Assembly (NCBI RefSeq): GCF_000007365.1
Contig: NC_004061.1
Coordinates: 310,001 to 374,000 of the forward strand
Length of the DNA: 64,000 nucleotides
From: Buchnera aphidicola str. Sg (Schizaphis graminum)
GTDB taxonomy: Bacteria > Pseudomonadota > Gammaproteobacteria > Enterobacterales > Enterobacteriaceae
Direction of reading: 5' to 3'
Positions 31,938 to 44,268 of this stretch are shown in pieces. The position numbers and the translations under genes were made by a program. Below the pieces are notes generated by a model, which saw only the letters and a program-made list of their open reading frames with translations, did no database searches and was not told the DNA's origin. How positions within the stretch are numbered: the stretch's first letter is position 1; every line of letters starts with the position of its first letter.

Positions 31938-33617
31938 TTATTCAGTATTTTGAGCTGCTTTAAAAGCTTCAGCCATTACGTTAGAAAAGGATTCATCATT
32001 TGATTTGACGTTTATTTTATTTTTTAAATCTTTTTTATTATTATTTTCATCTAAAATATGAAAAGTAAGATTAATAATTCTATTTTTCCGATCAAAATTA
32101 GATATTTTTACTAAAATAGTATCATCAATTTTTAGTTTTTTTATTATTTCTTCAGAATTAACACGAGAAGAATCAGAAAATTTTATATTACCTTCTACTC
32201 CGTCTGATAATTTTACTGTAACAGTTTTCTTATCAAAATCTTTTATTATTCCAGTAATTATAGCACCTTTTTTATGATTCGAAACATATACATTAAAGGG
32301 ATCTTCTTCTAATTGTTTAATTCCTAATGAAATACGTTCTCGTTCAGCGTCGACTTGTAAAACTACGGCTGATATTTCATCACCTTTTTTATAATTTTTA
32401 ACTGCTTCTTCACCTGATATTTTCCAAGAGATATCAGATAAATGCACTAATCCATCAATACCACCTTTTAAACCAATAAAAATACCAAAATCTGTAATAG
32501 ATTTTATTTTTCCAGAAACATGAATTCCTTTTTTGTGAGTTTCAGAAAATTCTTGCCAAGGATTTATTTTACATTGTTTTAAACCAAGAGAAATACGACG
32601 ACGTTCTTCATCAATGTCTAACACTATAACATCTACTATATTATTCACTGCAACTACTTTGGAAGGATGAATGTTTTTATTCGTCCAATCCATTTCAGAT
32701 ACATGAACAAGACCTTCTACTCCTTCTTCAATTTCTACAAAACAACCGTAATCCGTTAAATTTGTTACGCGACCACTTAATTTAATTCCTTCTGGATAAC
32801 GATTAGAAATAGCTATCCATGGATCTTCACCTAATTGCTTTAATCCCAAAGAGACACGTGTTCTTTCTTTATCAAATTTTAAAATTTTAACATTTATTTC
32901 ATCACCGACATTAACTATTTCACTTGGATGCTTAACTCTTTTCCATGCCATATCAGTAATATGTAATAATCCATCGACACCACCTAAATCCACAAAAGCT
33001 CCATAATCTGTTAAATTTTTAACAATTCCTTTAATTTCTATACCTTCTTGTAAACTTTCTAATAATTGATCTCTTTCAGCACTATTTTCAGATTCAATAA
33101 CAGCTCGTCTAGAAACAACAACATTATTGCGTTTTTGATCTAATTTTATTACTTTAAATTCTAATTCTTTACCTTCAAGATGAATAGTGTCTCTAACAGG
33201 ACGCACATCAACTAAAGAACCAGGTAAGAAAGCACGTATTTCATTTAATTCTACAGTAAATCCACCTTTTACCTTTCCATTGATAATACCAATAACTGTT
33301 TCTGATTTCTCATGAGCTTGTTCTAGTATCAACCATGCTTCATGTCGTTTTGCTTTTTCTCGAGATAAAAGTGTTTCTCCAAATCCGTCTTCAATAGCAT
33401 CTAAAGCAACATCAATTTGATCCCCAACTTTTACATCTAAAAGTCCTTGAGCATTTTTGAATTGTTCAACTGGAATTGCTGATTCAGATTTAAGACCTGC
33501 ATCAACCAATACTATGTCTTTTTCTATAGAAACAATAGTACCCCTGATAATTGATCCTGGCCGAGTTTTAATCTCTTTTAGTGATTCTTCAAATAGTTGA
33601 GCAAAAGATTCATTCAT
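31938..33617 (-). CDS. rpsA: 30S ribosomal protein S1
   Basis: Bridges mRNA to the 30S subunit. Six S1 (OB-fold) repeats are visible: two divergent N-terminal ones that bind the ribosome, then four typical RNA-binding ones with the [22 protein letters not shown] motif near residues 209, 294, 381 and 467. The 559 residues compare with 557 in E. coli. In E. coli cmk lies directly upstream; here that place holds a cmk relic, so rpsA must use its own promoter in 33618-33735. Confidence 0.98.
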   Translation of the reverse strand: MNESFAQLFEESLKEIKTRPGSIIRGTIVSIEKDIVLVDAGLKSESAIPVEQFKNAQGLLDVKVGDQIDVALDAIEDGFGETLLSREKAKRHEAWLILEQAHEKSETVIGIINGKVKGGFTVELNEIRAFLPGSLVDVRPVRDTIHLEGKELEFKVIKLDQKRNNVVVSRRAVIESENSAERDQLLESLQEGIEIKGIVKNLTDYGAFVDLGGVDGLLHITDMAWKRVKHPSEIVNVGDEINVKILKFDKERTRVSLGLKQLGEDPWIAISNRYPEGIKLSGRVTNLTDYGCFVEIEEGVEGLVHVSEMDWTNKNIHPSKVVAVNNIVDVIVLDIDEERRRISLGLKQCKINPWQEFSETHKKGIHVSGKIKSITDFGIFIGLKGGIDGLVHLSDISWKISGEEAVKNYKKGDEISAVVLQVDAERERISLGIKQLEEDPFNVYVSNHKKGAIITGIIKDFDKKTVTVKLSDGVEGNIKFSDSSRVNSEEIIKKLKIDDTILVKISNFDRKNRIINLTFHILDENNNKKDLKNKINVKSNDESFSNVMAEAFKAAQNTE

Positions 33618-33735
33618 ATTAATAATATTTAAAAAATTTTTATCAAATGTTTATTTTAACTTCGTGTTAAAATAAGCTTGTTTTATATATCTTTTAATAA
33701 TCCATATTAAAGAGTGCAATTTTTCTAAATAAAAT

Positions 33736-34378
33736 TTAGATTTTTTTGGTAATATACATTTTAGAAATTTTAATTATTTAACCAAAACTAATATTTATTG
33801 AATCTAATATTATAGCATTTTATTATGGGTATAAAGGAGAAATTAATTGATTTTGATCTATTTTATTGCGAATGTGTATTTTTCTTAATAGTTTTTAAAA
33901 TTAAGATGATGTCTATTTTTTTAAATTGTAATATTCTTCTAAGATAAAAAAATTCTAAACTTAAATATGAAAAAATTTGTTATAAAATCTAGAAAAAATA
34001 TTTTATTCATATCGCTCTTTTTTGCTATTAAATTAAAAAAAATGAAAATATCATTAATAATGAAGTAAAATTTTTCTGATTTTAGAAAAATTTTTTAATT
34101 TAACAGTAATCTGATTAACTGTTGAAAGATTTATTTTGTTTAAATCTATAATTTCTTTTTTTTATTTAAAAAAAATAGAACAACCTAATGTTTTATAATA
34201 AGAATTATTTTTCTTTCTCAAATAGAATTTTTATTTCATATTAAGGGTAATATAAATCGGTATATTTTACTGAATCCTAATATAGACTAATGCCATTTCT
34301 GAACTCTTATTCCTAAAATCAGACTTTTATATATACCACCAGAACCTTTAATGATAAAAAGGTAGTTTTATTTTTCAT
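33736..34378 (-). pseudogene. cmk: Decayed cytidylate kinase cmk
   Basis: The 820-base gap between rpsA and aroA has no ORF, but fragments in order on the minus strand match E. coli Cmk (from memory): an altered P-loop KGSGGIYKSL and IYR near 34270-34365, then KRA near 34005, RRILQF at 33923-33940, DQNQLISPLYP with two following stops near 33835-33870, and AIILDSINIS near 33797-33830 with the tail to 33736. Frameshifts and stops interrupt them all. The span equals about 214 codons (E. coli 227). E. coli order aroA-cmk-rpsA agrees. The remaining bases, 33618-33735 and 34379-34438, hold only AT-rich spacer. Confidence 0.9.
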
Positions 34379-34438
34379 TTTTATAAAAGTACAAAAAAAT
34401 TAAATTTAAACATATAAAACTATCTATAATGTTAAAAA

Positions 34439-35725
34439 TCAATCAAATCTGCTAATCTTTAAAAAATTTTCAAAATAAGATGGAAAAGTTTTAGAAATAC
34501 AATTTGGATTAAGTATCCTAACACTTATTCCAGATAAACATATGAGAGAAAAACACATAGCCATACGATGATCATTATATGTATCAATTTCTGCAAATTT
34601 GAAAAAATTAGGAGGAGTAATAGATAAACAATCTCTTCCTTCTTTAATTATTGCACCAACTTTTTTTAATTCTTTACTCATTGCAGATAATCGATCAGTT
34701 TCTTTAACACGCCAGTTATATATATTTTTAATAATTGAAGTTCCTTTTGCAAAAAGAGCTACTATTGCAATAGTCATTGCTGCATCAGGGATATGATTCA
34801 TATCTAAATCTATTTTTTCTAATTTATTATGCCTGCAAACAATGAAAGAATCACCCCAATCAATAATAGCTCCCATTTTTTCAAGTACATCAGCAAATTT
34901 TATATCACCCTGAACGCTTTTTTTACCAACTCCAACAACTTTTACCGAACCACCTTTAATAGCAGCAGCAGCTAAAAAATATGATGCTGAAGATGCATCG
35001 CCTTCAACTAAGTAATTTCCTGGTGATTCATATTTTTGATTCCCTTTTATATAAAAAGATTTATAACAATCATTTACAATATTGACACCAAAAGATTTCA
35101 TGAGATTTAATGTGATATCAATGTAAGGTTTAGAAACCAAATTTCCTTTAATAAATATATTAGTATTTTGTAATGCTAGTGGTGCAACCATTAATAAAGA
35201 TGTTAAAAATTGACTAGAAATACTTCCATCTAGCATAATAGAACCACCTTTAAACCCACCTTTCGTCAAAACAGGAGGATATCCTATACCTTTTTTATAT
35301 TCAAGAGTTGCTCCACCTTGTTTGAGAGCATCAACAAGATGTGCAATCGGTCTTTCATGCATTCTGTCATCTCCACTTAAGACAACATTGTTTTCATATA
35401 ACGATAAAGCAGCAAGAAGTGGTCGCATAGCTGTTCCCGCATTGCCTAAAAATAATGAAATAGGATGCGATAAATGAAAAGCTTTTCCAATACCATGGAC
35501 ATGACAAGTAGTATTATTATTTGATAAAAAAAATTTGATCCCAATTTTTCTTAAAGCATTTAACATATATTGAGTATCTTGACTATCTAGTAAATTTGTC
35601 AAACAAGTAATACCATTAGCCATAGCAGATAACAGTAAAACTCTGTTCGATATACTTTTTGAACCAGGTAAATAAATCGTTCCATTAATATAAGAAACTG
35701 GTTTTAACTCCAAAAATTTTTGCAT
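34439..35725 (-). CDS. aroA: 3-phosphoshikimate 1-carboxyvinyltransferase (EPSP synthase)
   Basis: Joins shikimate-3-phosphate and PEP in the chorismate pathway for aromatic amino acids. Seen: [19 protein letters not shown] near residue 21, [16 protein letters not shown] near residue 93, HIPDAAMT with the catalytic Asp, [13 protein letters not shown], and [10 protein letters not shown] near the end. The 428 residues compare with 427 in E. coli. It follows serC on the same strand as in the E. coli serC-aroA operon. Confidence 0.98.
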   Translation of the reverse strand: MQKFLELKPVSYINGTIYLPGSKSISNRVLLLSAMANGITCLTNLLDSQDTQYMLNALRKIGIKFFLSNNNTTCHVHGIGKAFHLSHPISLFLGNAGTAMRPLLAALSLYENNVVLSGDDRMHERPIAHLVDALKQGGATLEYKKGIGYPPVLTKGGFKGGSIMLDGSISSQFLTSLLMVAPLALQNTNIFIKGNLVSKPYIDITLNLMKSFGVNIVNDCYKSFYIKGNQKYESPGNYLVEGDASSASYFLAAAAIKGGSVKVVGVGKKSVQGDIKFADVLEKMGAIIDWGDSFIVCRHNKLEKIDLDMNHIPDAAMTIAIVALFAKGTSIIKNIYNWRVKETDRLSAMSKELKKVGAIIKEGRDCLSITPPNFFKFAEIDTYNDHRMAMCFSLICLSGISVRILNPNCISKTFPSYFENFLKISRFD

Positions 35726-35789
35726 AATAAAAATACGCTCTAATTAAAATAAAATTTTTAATTTATTTCTTCAAAAATAAAAAAATGTT

Positions 35790-36875
35790 TTATCCATACT
35801 TTTTTTCAAAATATAACATAAATTTTGCTAAAGACTGAACACCTTCTAATGGCATAGCATTATAAATAGAAGCACGCATTCCTCCAATGACATTGTGTCC
35901 CTTCAAAGCATTTAAACCTGCATTTTTTGCTTCTTTTAAAAATAAGTTATCTAACTTAGAATTATATAAATGGAATACAACATTCATTTGAGATCGATTT
36001 CTTTTATCTATATCATTAATATAAAAATTGCTATTATCAATTATTTGATATAATAAATTTGATTTTTTTTGATTTAGTTGTTCAATTTTTTTTATTCCAC
36101 CTTGCTTTTTTAACCATTTAAACACTAATCCTGATAAATACCAAGAAAATGTAGGTGGTGTATTAAACATAGAATTATATTTTGATATTATGTAGTAATT
36201 AAAAATAGAAGGAGATATCTTAGAGGCATATCCTATTAAATCTTTCCTAATAAGAATAATTGTGATACCTGAAGGACCGATGTTTTTTTGAGCACCTGCA
36301 TAAATTAAACCATAATTTTCAATATTAATTCTACGAGATAAAATAAATGATGAAAAATCTCCTACTATTATTTTATTTTTAAAATTTGGTTCTTCATAAA
36401 TTGACATTCCATCTATAGTTTCATTCGGGCAATAATGAATATATGCAGAATTATCACTTATATTCCACTGAGAAGGTTTTAACAGAAAACTTTTTCCATT
36501 CTTTTTTTGTCTAACTGATATATTTTTAGGAATACAATATTTTTTAGCTTCTATTAATGCACAATTTGACCAATATCCACTATTAATATAATCTGTTTCT
36601 TTAAAATTGCCTAATAAATTCATTGGAACAGCAGCAAACTGCCCTCTAGCACCTCCTTGACAAAATAATATTTCATATGAATTTGATATATTTAATAAAT
36701 CTCTCAAATCTTGTTCTGCTTCTAAAGCTACTTGAATAAATTCTTTACTACGATGACTAATTTCCATAATAGAACAACCTATTTGATTCCAGTTTTGTAG
36801 TTCTTTTTTTGCTTGATAAAGAACATCTTTTGGAATCATAGCTGGTCCAGCACTAAAATTATAAATCAAATTCAT
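35790..36875 (-). CDS. serC: Phosphoserine aminotransferase
   Basis: PLP aminotransferase for serine (3-phosphohydroxypyruvate) and pyridoxal phosphate synthesis. NFSAGPAMIP at the N-terminus, GGARGQFAAVPMNL, YAGAQKNIGPSG with the PLP Lys, and GMRASIYNAMPLEGV near the C-terminus are diagnostic. I start at 36875: the in-frame ATG at 36893 adds six residues absent from E. coli, and GGTGAAAAA just before 36875 resembles a ribosome-binding site. That gives 361 residues (E. coli 362). It is upstream of aroA and feeds glyA. Confidence 0.95.
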   Translation of the reverse strand: MNLIYNFSAGPAMIPKDVLYQAKKELQNWNQIGCSIMEISHRSKEFIQVALEAEQDLRDLLNISNSYEILFCQGGARGQFAAVPMNLLGNFKETDYINSGYWSNCALIEAKKYCIPKNISVRQKKNGKSFLLKPSQWNISDNSAYIHYCPNETIDGMSIYEEPNFKNKIIVGDFSSFILSRRINIENYGLIYAGAQKNIGPSGITIILIRKDLIGYASKISPSIFNYYIISKYNSMFNTPPTFSWYLSGLVFKWLKKQGGIKKIEQLNQKKSNLLYQIIDNSNFYINDIDKRNRSQMNVVFHLYNSKLDNLFLKEAKNAGLNALKGHNVIGGMRASIYNAMPLEGVQSLAKFMLYFEKKYG

Positions 36876-36909
36876 TTTTTCACCAATAATCATTTTTTTA
36901 TATATTTAA

Positions 36910-38250
<1,341 letters not shown>

Positions 38251-38468
38251 TTAAAAAAATAAAAATGATATCTAATATATTAAAAGATAAAACTAAAATT
38301 AATTTATATTATAATAAAAGAAACAGATTTTTTAATTATAAGATATATTTAGAAAAAAATTATTATTTTTTTATTTAAATTAATAGAATATATTATTATT
38401 CCTTTTTTATAAAAAAATTTATATTTATATTTTATATGTCATTCTAAAATATTTTAAGGAAAAATAAC

Positions 38469-39428
38469 ATGGAATTAAAAAATCATAAAAAAATAATAAT
38501 TTTAGGTTCAGGACCAGCAGGATACACTGCTGCTATATATAGTTCTAGAGCTAATTTAAATCCTTTATTAATTACTGGTATTAATAAAGGTGGTCAATTA
38601 ATGAATACTAATGAAATTGAAAATTGGCCTGGTGATTTTAAAAAAATTACTGGTCCTGAACTAATGAATCGTATGCATGAACATTCATTAAAATTTAAAA
38701 CAGAAATTGTATATGATAATATCATTTCAGTAGAATTTAAAAAAAAACCATTTTTTTTACTGGGAGAATATAATAAGTATACATGTGATGCAGTAATTAT
38801 TGCTACAGGTGCAAATCCTCGTTATTTAGGATTAAGTTCAGAAAACAAATTTAAAGGAAAAGGTATTTCTACTTGTGCTGTATGTGATGGTTTTTTTTAT
38901 AAAAATAAGGAAATAGCAGTAGTAGGAGGAGGGAATACAGCTATAGAAGAAACATTATATTTGTCAAATTTTGTAAAAAAAATATATTTAATTCATCGTA
39001 GAAACAATTTTAAAGCTGAAAAAATTCTAATTGATCGATTATTAAAAATTGTAAAAACTAAAAAAGTGATCCTGCATTTAAATTCAACTATAGAAGACAT
39101 TTTAGGCAATAATAAAGGTGTTACGCATTTACTAATTAAAAATAAAAATTTAAAAGAAAAGAAAAAACTAAAAATTGCAGTTTCTGGATTATTTGTTGCA
39201 ATTGGTTATATCCCGAATACAGATATATTTACTGATCAATTAAAAATGAAAGATGGATATATTAAAATAAAAAAAGGGACACATGGAAACTATACACAAA
39301 CGAATATACCAGGTGTATTTGCAGCAGGTGATGTAATTGATCATGTATATAGACAAGCTATTACATCATCTGCTAGTGGTTGTATGGCTGCATTAGATAG
39401 CGAACGTTATCTTAATTCATTATCTTAA
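38469..39428 (+). CDS. trxB: Thioredoxin reductase
   Basis: NADPH-dependent FAD enzyme that reduces thioredoxin. Seen: FAD loop LGSGPAGYTAAIYSSRA, the redox disulfide in STCAVCDGFFY (about residues 136-139), NADPH loop VVGGGNTAIEE, and C-terminal FAVGDV-type motif FAAGDVIDHVYRQAITS. The 319 residues match E. coli (321). A good AAGGAAAAATAAC leader precedes the ATG. Confidence 0.98.
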   Translation: MELKNHKKIIILGSGPAGYTAAIYSSRANLNPLLITGINKGGQLMNTNEIENWPGDFKKITGPELMNRMHEHSLKFKTEIVYDNIISVEFKKKPFFLLGEYNKYTCDAVIIATGANPRYLGLSSENKFKGKGISTCAVCDGFFYKNKEIAVVGGGNTAIEETLYLSNFVKKIYLIHRRNNFKAEKILIDRLLKIVKTKKVILHLNSTIEDILGNNKGVTHLLIKNKNLKEKKKLKIAVSGLFVAIGYIPNTDIFTDQLKMKDGYIKIKKGTHGNYTQTNIPGVFAAGDVIDHVYRQAITSSASGCMAALDSERYLNSLS

Positions 39429-39457
39429 TCCTGTTATTTTAATAAATTAATAAAAAC

Positions 39458-39480
39458 ATACTAGTCAAAATGACTAGTAT
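39458..39480. terminator. Perfect hairpin between trxB and infA
   Basis: ATACTAGTCA (39458-39467), an AAA loop, and TGACTAGTAT (39471-39480) form a 10-base-pair perfect stem. Downstream on the plus strand there is no U-run (AAGATATAAT), so it may stabilise or process trxB mRNA as much as terminate it. The minus-strand side does end in T residues. Confidence 0.5.
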
Positions 39481-39546
39481 AAGATATAATAAAAAATGCT
39501 CAATATTTTAATAATTCTTTAAAAATAAATGTAAATAGAGAAAAAA

Positions 39547-39765
39547 ATGACTAAAGAAGATAACATTGAAATGCAAGGAATTGTTATTGATACATTACCA
39601 AACACAATGTTTCGTGTTGAATTAGAAAATAAACATGTCATTACCGCTCATATTTCGGGAAAAATGAGAAAAAATTATATTAGAATATTAACAGGAGATA
39701 AAGTTACTATTGAGTTAACTCCCTACGATTTAACAAAGGGGCGAATTATTTTTAGAAGTCGTTAA
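39547..39765 (+). CDS. infA: Translation initiation factor IF-1
   Basis: S1/OB-fold initiation factor that binds the ribosomal A site. The 72 residues equal E. coli IF-1, with [24 protein letters not shown] start, [15 protein letters not shown] and the end [21 protein letters not shown] leader precedes the ATG. It stands between trxB and aspS. Confidence 0.98.
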   Translation: MTKEDNIEMQGIVIDTLPNTMFRVELENKHVITAHISGKMRKNYIRILTGDKVTIELTPYDLTKGRIIFRSR

Positions 39766-39956
39766 GTATTTTACTTTTTTTAAATTTAATTAATATTTGA
39801 ATATTTATAAATAAAAAATCACTTAAAAATAGAATTTAGCAATCTACCTTATTTCTTAAACTCCCAAAAAATATTTCAAAAAAATTTTTTATTATCTATT
39901 AATCATAAAGATTAAAAAAATTTTTTTTAAAATCAAGCACATCTTGAAGAGAATTT

Positions 39957-41711
39957 ATGCGTACTAAATATTGTGGAAATATTAGAATAATTGATTTACA
40001 TAAATCAGTGATTTTATGTGGTTGGGTACATAAAATAAGAAATTTTAGTCAATTTATTTTTATTGACATGAGAGATTGGACAGGTATTGTCCAACTTGTT
40101 TTTGAAAAAAAAAACAATAAAGTTTTTACAAAAGCTGTAAATTTAAAGAACGAATCTTGCATTCAAGTTATAGGAATTGTCAAAAAGAGAAACGCTAACA
40201 ATAATAATCTCGATACTGGAGAAATAGAAATATTAGTAAATAAAATAAAAGTTTTTAATATTTCAAAAAACCTGCCATTAGACTATTCTAACAATAGTAA
40301 TGATGATATACGATTGAAATATCGTTACTTAGATCTTCGTCGTTCTGAATTATTAGAAAATCTTAAAATAAGAAATAAAATCACTCATTTAATAAGAATT
40401 TTTATGGAAAATAAAAATTTCTTAGATATTGAGACACCCTTTCTGACAAAATCTACACCAGAAGGAGCTCGAGACTATTTAGTTCCTAGTAGAAATTATC
40501 CAGGCAATTTTTATGCATTACCTCAATCACCACAATTATTTAAACAAATATTAATGATTTCTGGTATTGATAAATATTATCAAATAGTTAAATGTTTTCG
40601 TGATGAAGATTTACGTTCAGATCGACAACCAGAATTTACACAAATTGATATTGAAGCTTCTTTCGTAAGTTCTACTAAAATTAGAAACTTGGTAGAAACA
40701 TTAATAAAAAAAATTTGGCTTAAAGTTATTAATTATAATTTAAATAAATTTCCTAAAATTTCTTTTTACGATTCTATGAAACGCTACGGATCAGATAAAC
40801 CTGATTTAAGAAATCCAATGGAAATTGTTGATATTTCTGATATTGTTATTGAAGAAAAAGTTGCATCATTTTTTCAAATTAATTTAAAGAAAAAAAATAG
40901 AATAGCTTTATTATGTTTTGGTCAAGGTAATAAGATAAGTCAGAAAAAAATTGATGAATATTCTAATTATGTAAAAAAATTTGGTGCAAAAAAACTATTT
41001 TATATAAAAATAAATAAAATTGAAAATAGATTTCAAGATATTCAAAGTTCAATAAAAAATATTTTAGATAAAAATACTTTAGAAAACATTTTAAGAAAAA
41101 CAAATGCAAAAAATGGAAATATTTTGTTTTTACTTGCTGATGAAGAAAAAATTGTTAACAAATCTCTTGGAATGCTACGTATAAAATTAGGTAATGATTT
41201 TATATTTTTTAAAAAAAATACTTGGAAACCTGTTTGGATTGTAGATTTTCCTATGTTTAAACAAAATTCTGATGGAAAATTTTCTTCTAATCATCATCCA
41301 TTTACTGCTTTAAAAAAAAATAATCAAAATAAACTTGAAAAAAATCCGAATCTTGCTATTTCTGACAGTTATGATTTAGTTATAAATGGTTATGAAATAG
41401 GTGGAGGTTCAGTACGTATACATGATGCTAAAATACAAAAAAAAGTTTTTAACATTATTGGAATTGAAAAACAATTCCAAAGGGAAAAATTTGGTTTTTT
41501 GATAGAAGCACTAAAATATGGTCCGCCACCTCATGCAGGAATAGCTTTAGGATTAGATAGAATAGTCATGCTTTTAACAAATACTAATAATATTAGAGAT
41601 GTAATAGCTTTTCCAAAAACAACGTCAGCAAATTGCCTAATGACTGACTCTCCTAGTAAATTAAAAAAATCAATTTTAAATGAGTTAGGTATAAATATAT
41701 TAAAGAAATAA
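39957..41711 (+). CDS. aspS: Aspartyl-tRNA synthetase
   Basis: Class IIb synthetase. The N-terminal OB-fold anticodon domain (HKIRNFSQFIFIDMRDWTGIVQ) is followed by YRYLDLRR, motif 2 FRDEDLRSDRQPEFTQID, the GAD insertion domain, and motif 3 GIALGLDRIVMLL near the C-terminus. The 584 residues compare with 590 in E. coli. An AAGAGAATTT leader precedes the ATG. It converges on znuB with a 6-base gap. Confidence 0.98.
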   Translation: MRTKYCGNIRIIDLHKSVILCGWVHKIRNFSQFIFIDMRDWTGIVQLVFEKKNNKVFTKAVNLKNESCIQVIGIVKKRNANNNNLDTGEIEILVNKIKVFNISKNLPLDYSNNSNDDIRLKYRYLDLRRSELLENLKIRNKITHLIRIFMENKNFLDIETPFLTKSTPEGARDYLVPSRNYPGNFYALPQSPQLFKQILMISGIDKYYQIVKCFRDEDLRSDRQPEFTQIDIEASFVSSTKIRNLVETLIKKIWLKVINYNLNKFPKISFYDSMKRYGSDKPDLRNPMEIVDISDIVIEEKVASFFQINLKKKNRIALLCFGQGNKISQKKIDEYSNYVKKFGAKKLFYIKINKIENRFQDIQSSIKNILDKNTLENILRKTNAKNGNILFLLADEEKIVNKSLGMLRIKLGNDFIFFKKNTWKPVWIVDFPMFKQNSDGKFSSNHHPFTALKKNNQNKLEKNPNLAISDSYDLVINGYEIGGGSVRIHDAKIQKKVFNIIGIEKQFQREKFGFLIEALKYGPPPHAGIALGLDRIVMLLTNTNNIRDVIAFPKTTSANCLMTDSPSKLKKSILNELGINILKK

Positions 41712-41717
41712 AAATTT

Positions 41718-42503
41718 TTATATTAATTTTTTTATATTACTTAATAAGTAAACACAAGAAGAAAATAAAACAATAGATGGACTAGTTGGAACGTTGTAAA
41801 AAAAAGATAAAAAAATTCCACCTGTAACTGAAATAATACTTATTAATATTGAAAATCCAATCGTTTTTTCTGGAGAATTAGAAAAAATTTGCGCAGTTGC
41901 AGGAGGAATAATTAGTAATGAAGTGATTAATAGTACTCCAACAAACTTAATAGCAATAGAAATACATATAGCAGTAGTTAACATTAAAGTTAAACGTGCA
42001 TAAAAAATATTAACACCATCAATTTGAGCTAATTCTTCATTAACTGTCAGTAATAAAATAGAATTCCAACGAAAAAATAAAATAGTTAAAACAATTAAAC
42101 TTCCTAAAGCAATAATACATAAATCAAATACCGTTACAAGTAATAAATCACCAAATAAATAATTACTAAGATCTATATGATGAGAAGTAGACATCAAGCT
42201 AATACAAATTATTCCTAAAGATAATGAACTATGCGATATTATACTTAATATTGTTTCTAATGAAACTGATAATAATTGTTCCATCCATACTAATATAATA
42301 GCAAGAAAGCTCATAAAAAATAATTCTGTATAGAAGGAATCAATTTGAAATAAAATGGATATAGCTAAGCCGAGTATAGAAGAATGAGATAATGTGTCAC
42401 CAAAAGACGATATACGACGCCAAATAATAAAAGAACCTAGAGGTCCAGTTGCAAAAGATAATAAAATACCTGCTAACCATCCTGGATAAATTAATTCAAA
42501 CAT
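41718..42503 (-). CDS. znuB: Zinc ABC transporter permease ZnuB
   Basis: Membrane permease of the ZnuABC importer, with about seven hydrophobic segments across its 261 residues (same length as E. coli). Family features are GPLGSFIIWRRISSFGDTLSHSSILG near the N-terminus and VGVLLITSLLIIPPATAQIF in the C-terminal half. It lies 21 bases after znuC. The permease and ATPase look intact although the partner ZnuA has lost zinc ligands. Confidence 0.95.
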   Translation of the reverse strand: MFELIYPGWLAGILLSFATGPLGSFIIWRRISSFGDTLSHSSILGLAISILFQIDSFYTELFFMSFLAIILVWMEQLLSVSLETILSIISHSSLSLGIICISLMSTSHHIDLSNYLFGDLLLVTVFDLCIIALGSLIVLTILFFRWNSILLLTVNEELAQIDGVNIFYARLTLMLTTAICISIAIKFVGVLLITSLLIIPPATAQIFSNSPEKTIGFSILISIISVTGGIFLSFFYNVPTSPSIVLFSSCVYLLSNIKKLI

Positions 42504-42524
42504 GATAAAAAATACTCTATAATT

Positions 42525-43241
42525 TTAATATTGATGTACATGATCATGATTATGTTGATAAATTGCTAATTCCCTTATATGTTTTAAACCAAATATAGAA
42601 ATAAATTCTAAATTTTTAAATACTGTTTGTGGAGTACCAGAACAACAAATATGTTTGTTTAAACAAATTACGTAATTTGTTTTAGCCATAACAAAATTTA
42701 AATCATGAGAAACTATTAAGATAGAACATTGCATTTCAGATCGAATTTGATTAATTAGTTCATATAAATCAAGTTGACCCATTACATCCACTCCTTGTGT
42801 GGGTTCATCTAAAACGAGCAAATTCGGATTATTTAATAATGCCCTAGCTAAAAGAATACGCTGCATTTCTCCACCAGATAAATTTTGTAATCGAGAATAC
42901 TGAAGCGACTGTGCTTTTACACGTTTTAGTATTTTTAATATATTTATGTTTTTTTTTCTTTTTGATAATTTCATAAATTTTTCTACTGTAATAGGTAATA
43001 AATTATTAAAATATAATTTCTGAGGTACATAACCAACTGATATTTTAGGAGATCTAATAATGTTTCCTAAATTAGGTTGTATCAGTCCTAAGATGACACG
43101 TATTAAAGTGGATTTTCCAGCTCCATTAGGTCCTATTAAAGTTATAATACGATTGGAAAGTAAAGAAAAAGATATATTAGAAAGAATAGAACGACCAGAG
43201 AAACTAACATGAATATTTTTTAAAGTAATGAGTTCCAGCAT
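42525..43241 (-). CDS. znuC: Zinc ABC transporter ATPase ZnuC
   Basis: ATPase of ZnuABC. Walker A GPNGAGKSTLIRV (about residue 37), Q-loop VGYVPQKL, signature LSGGEMQRILLARAL, Walker B LLVLDEPTQGVD and H-loop VSHDLNFV are all present. The C-terminus ends in a short His-rich tail (HNHDHVHQY), a feature of zinc-linked ATPases. It is 238 residues against 251 in E. coli. It diverges from znuA with a 63-base spacer, the arrangement of E. coli, where Zur regulates it. Confidence 0.95.
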   Translation of the reverse strand: MLELITLKNIHVSFSGRSILSNISFSLLSNRIITLIGPNGAGKSTLIRVILGLIQPNLGNIIRSPKISVGYVPQKLYFNNLLPITVEKFMKLSKRKKNINILKILKRVKAQSLQYSRLQNLSGGEMQRILLARALLNNPNLLVLDEPTQGVDVMGQLDLYELINQIRSEMQCSILIVSHDLNFVMAKTNYVICLNKHICCSGTPQTVFKNLEFISIFGLKHIRELAIYQHNHDHVHQY

Positions 43242-43304
43242 ATTAAATAAATTCTGTTTTGAGATATTAAAGCAGATTAATTATTATAAAATATTTTTTT
43301 TAAG

Positions 43305-44258
43305 ATGAACATAAATATTATGTTAAAAAATAAAAAGAAAAAATTTTTTTCTATATTAGCAATACTATTCATATTAATGCCAAACAATTCCTATGCTTCG
43401 ATATTGACTGTATTTAAACCTTTAGGTTTTATTGCAGCAGCAATTGCACACAATGTAACTAACGTGGAAGTTATTCCACCAAATGGAACGACAGTAGAAA
43501 ATTATTATTTACTTCCATTTGATTTAATCAAAATAAAACATTCTGATTTTATAATTTTAATAGGAGATCAGATAGAACCTTTTTTTTTTAAAAAGGCAGT
43601 GAAGTACTTTAAAAAAAAAACTATTGTATTAACTAAAATAAAAAACATCAAATTTCTTTTAAAACATAAATCTAATTTTAAAAAAGGGAAAAAAAAACAA
43701 AAAAATACTTTACAAAACAAAAAAGAAATTAATAATATATCATATGATATGTATCTATGGTTATCACCTCAAATTGCATTAGAATCAGCAATAGTTATAC
43801 ATGACATGCTATTGAAATCAATGCCTCAAAAAAAAATTACTATAGATAAAAATTTAAAATATTTTAAATTATGTTTATCAAAAACAAATAAAGATATAAA
43901 AAAAAATGTATTATCTATCAAAGAAAAAAAATATTTTACCTTTCATAACACCTACAAATATTTTGAAAAATTTTATGGACTGCATCCATCAGGACAATTT
44001 AAAACATATCCTGGAATAAAAACAGGAGTTCAATATTTATATAAAATTAAAAATGAACTATTAAAAAAACAAGCAATATGTGTTTTTATAGAACCACAAT
44101 TTCATGCCAACATAATTGATTTTATAATACAAGGAACAAATATTCAAAAAGAGAATCTTGATCTTTTTGGTACAGCTATTCCATTAGTACAAGATAGCTA
44201 TGTAAATTTTCTTGTAAAATTATCTAATCAATATATTAGCTGCTTAAAAAAAATTTAA
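43305..44258 (+). CDS. znuA: ZnuA-like solute-binding protein lacking most zinc ligands
   Basis: Periplasmic binding protein of the ZnuABC importer by homology and position. A signal peptide ([16 protein letters not shown], cleaved near NSYA-S) precedes [17 protein letters not shown]. In E. coli ZnuA zinc is held by Glu59/His60, His143 and His207 (from memory). Here the first site reads TVENYY (residues 63-68, no His), the second YDMYLWLSP has Tyr150 in place of His, and only His214 in [10 protein letters not shown] remains. The His/Asp-rich loop is replaced by a Lys-rich one (about residues 120-141). The two C-terminal Cys are kept. The frame is intact over 317 residues. Confidence 0.92.
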   Translation: MNINIMLKNKKKKFFSILAILFILMPNNSYASILTVFKPLGFIAAAIAHNVTNVEVIPPNGTTVENYYLLPFDLIKIKHSDFIILIGDQIEPFFFKKAVKYFKKKTIVLTKIKNIKFLLKHKSNFKKGKKKQKNTLQNKKEINNISYDMYLWLSPQIALESAIVIHDMLLKSMPQKKITIDKNLKYFKLCLSKTNKDIKKNVLSIKEKKYFTFHNTYKYFEKFYGLHPSGQFKTYPGIKTGVQYLYKIKNELLKKQAICVFIEPQFHANIIDFIIQGTNIQKENLDLFGTAIPLVQDSYVNFLVKLSNQYISCLKKI

Positions 44259-44268
44259 GGAAAAAAAA

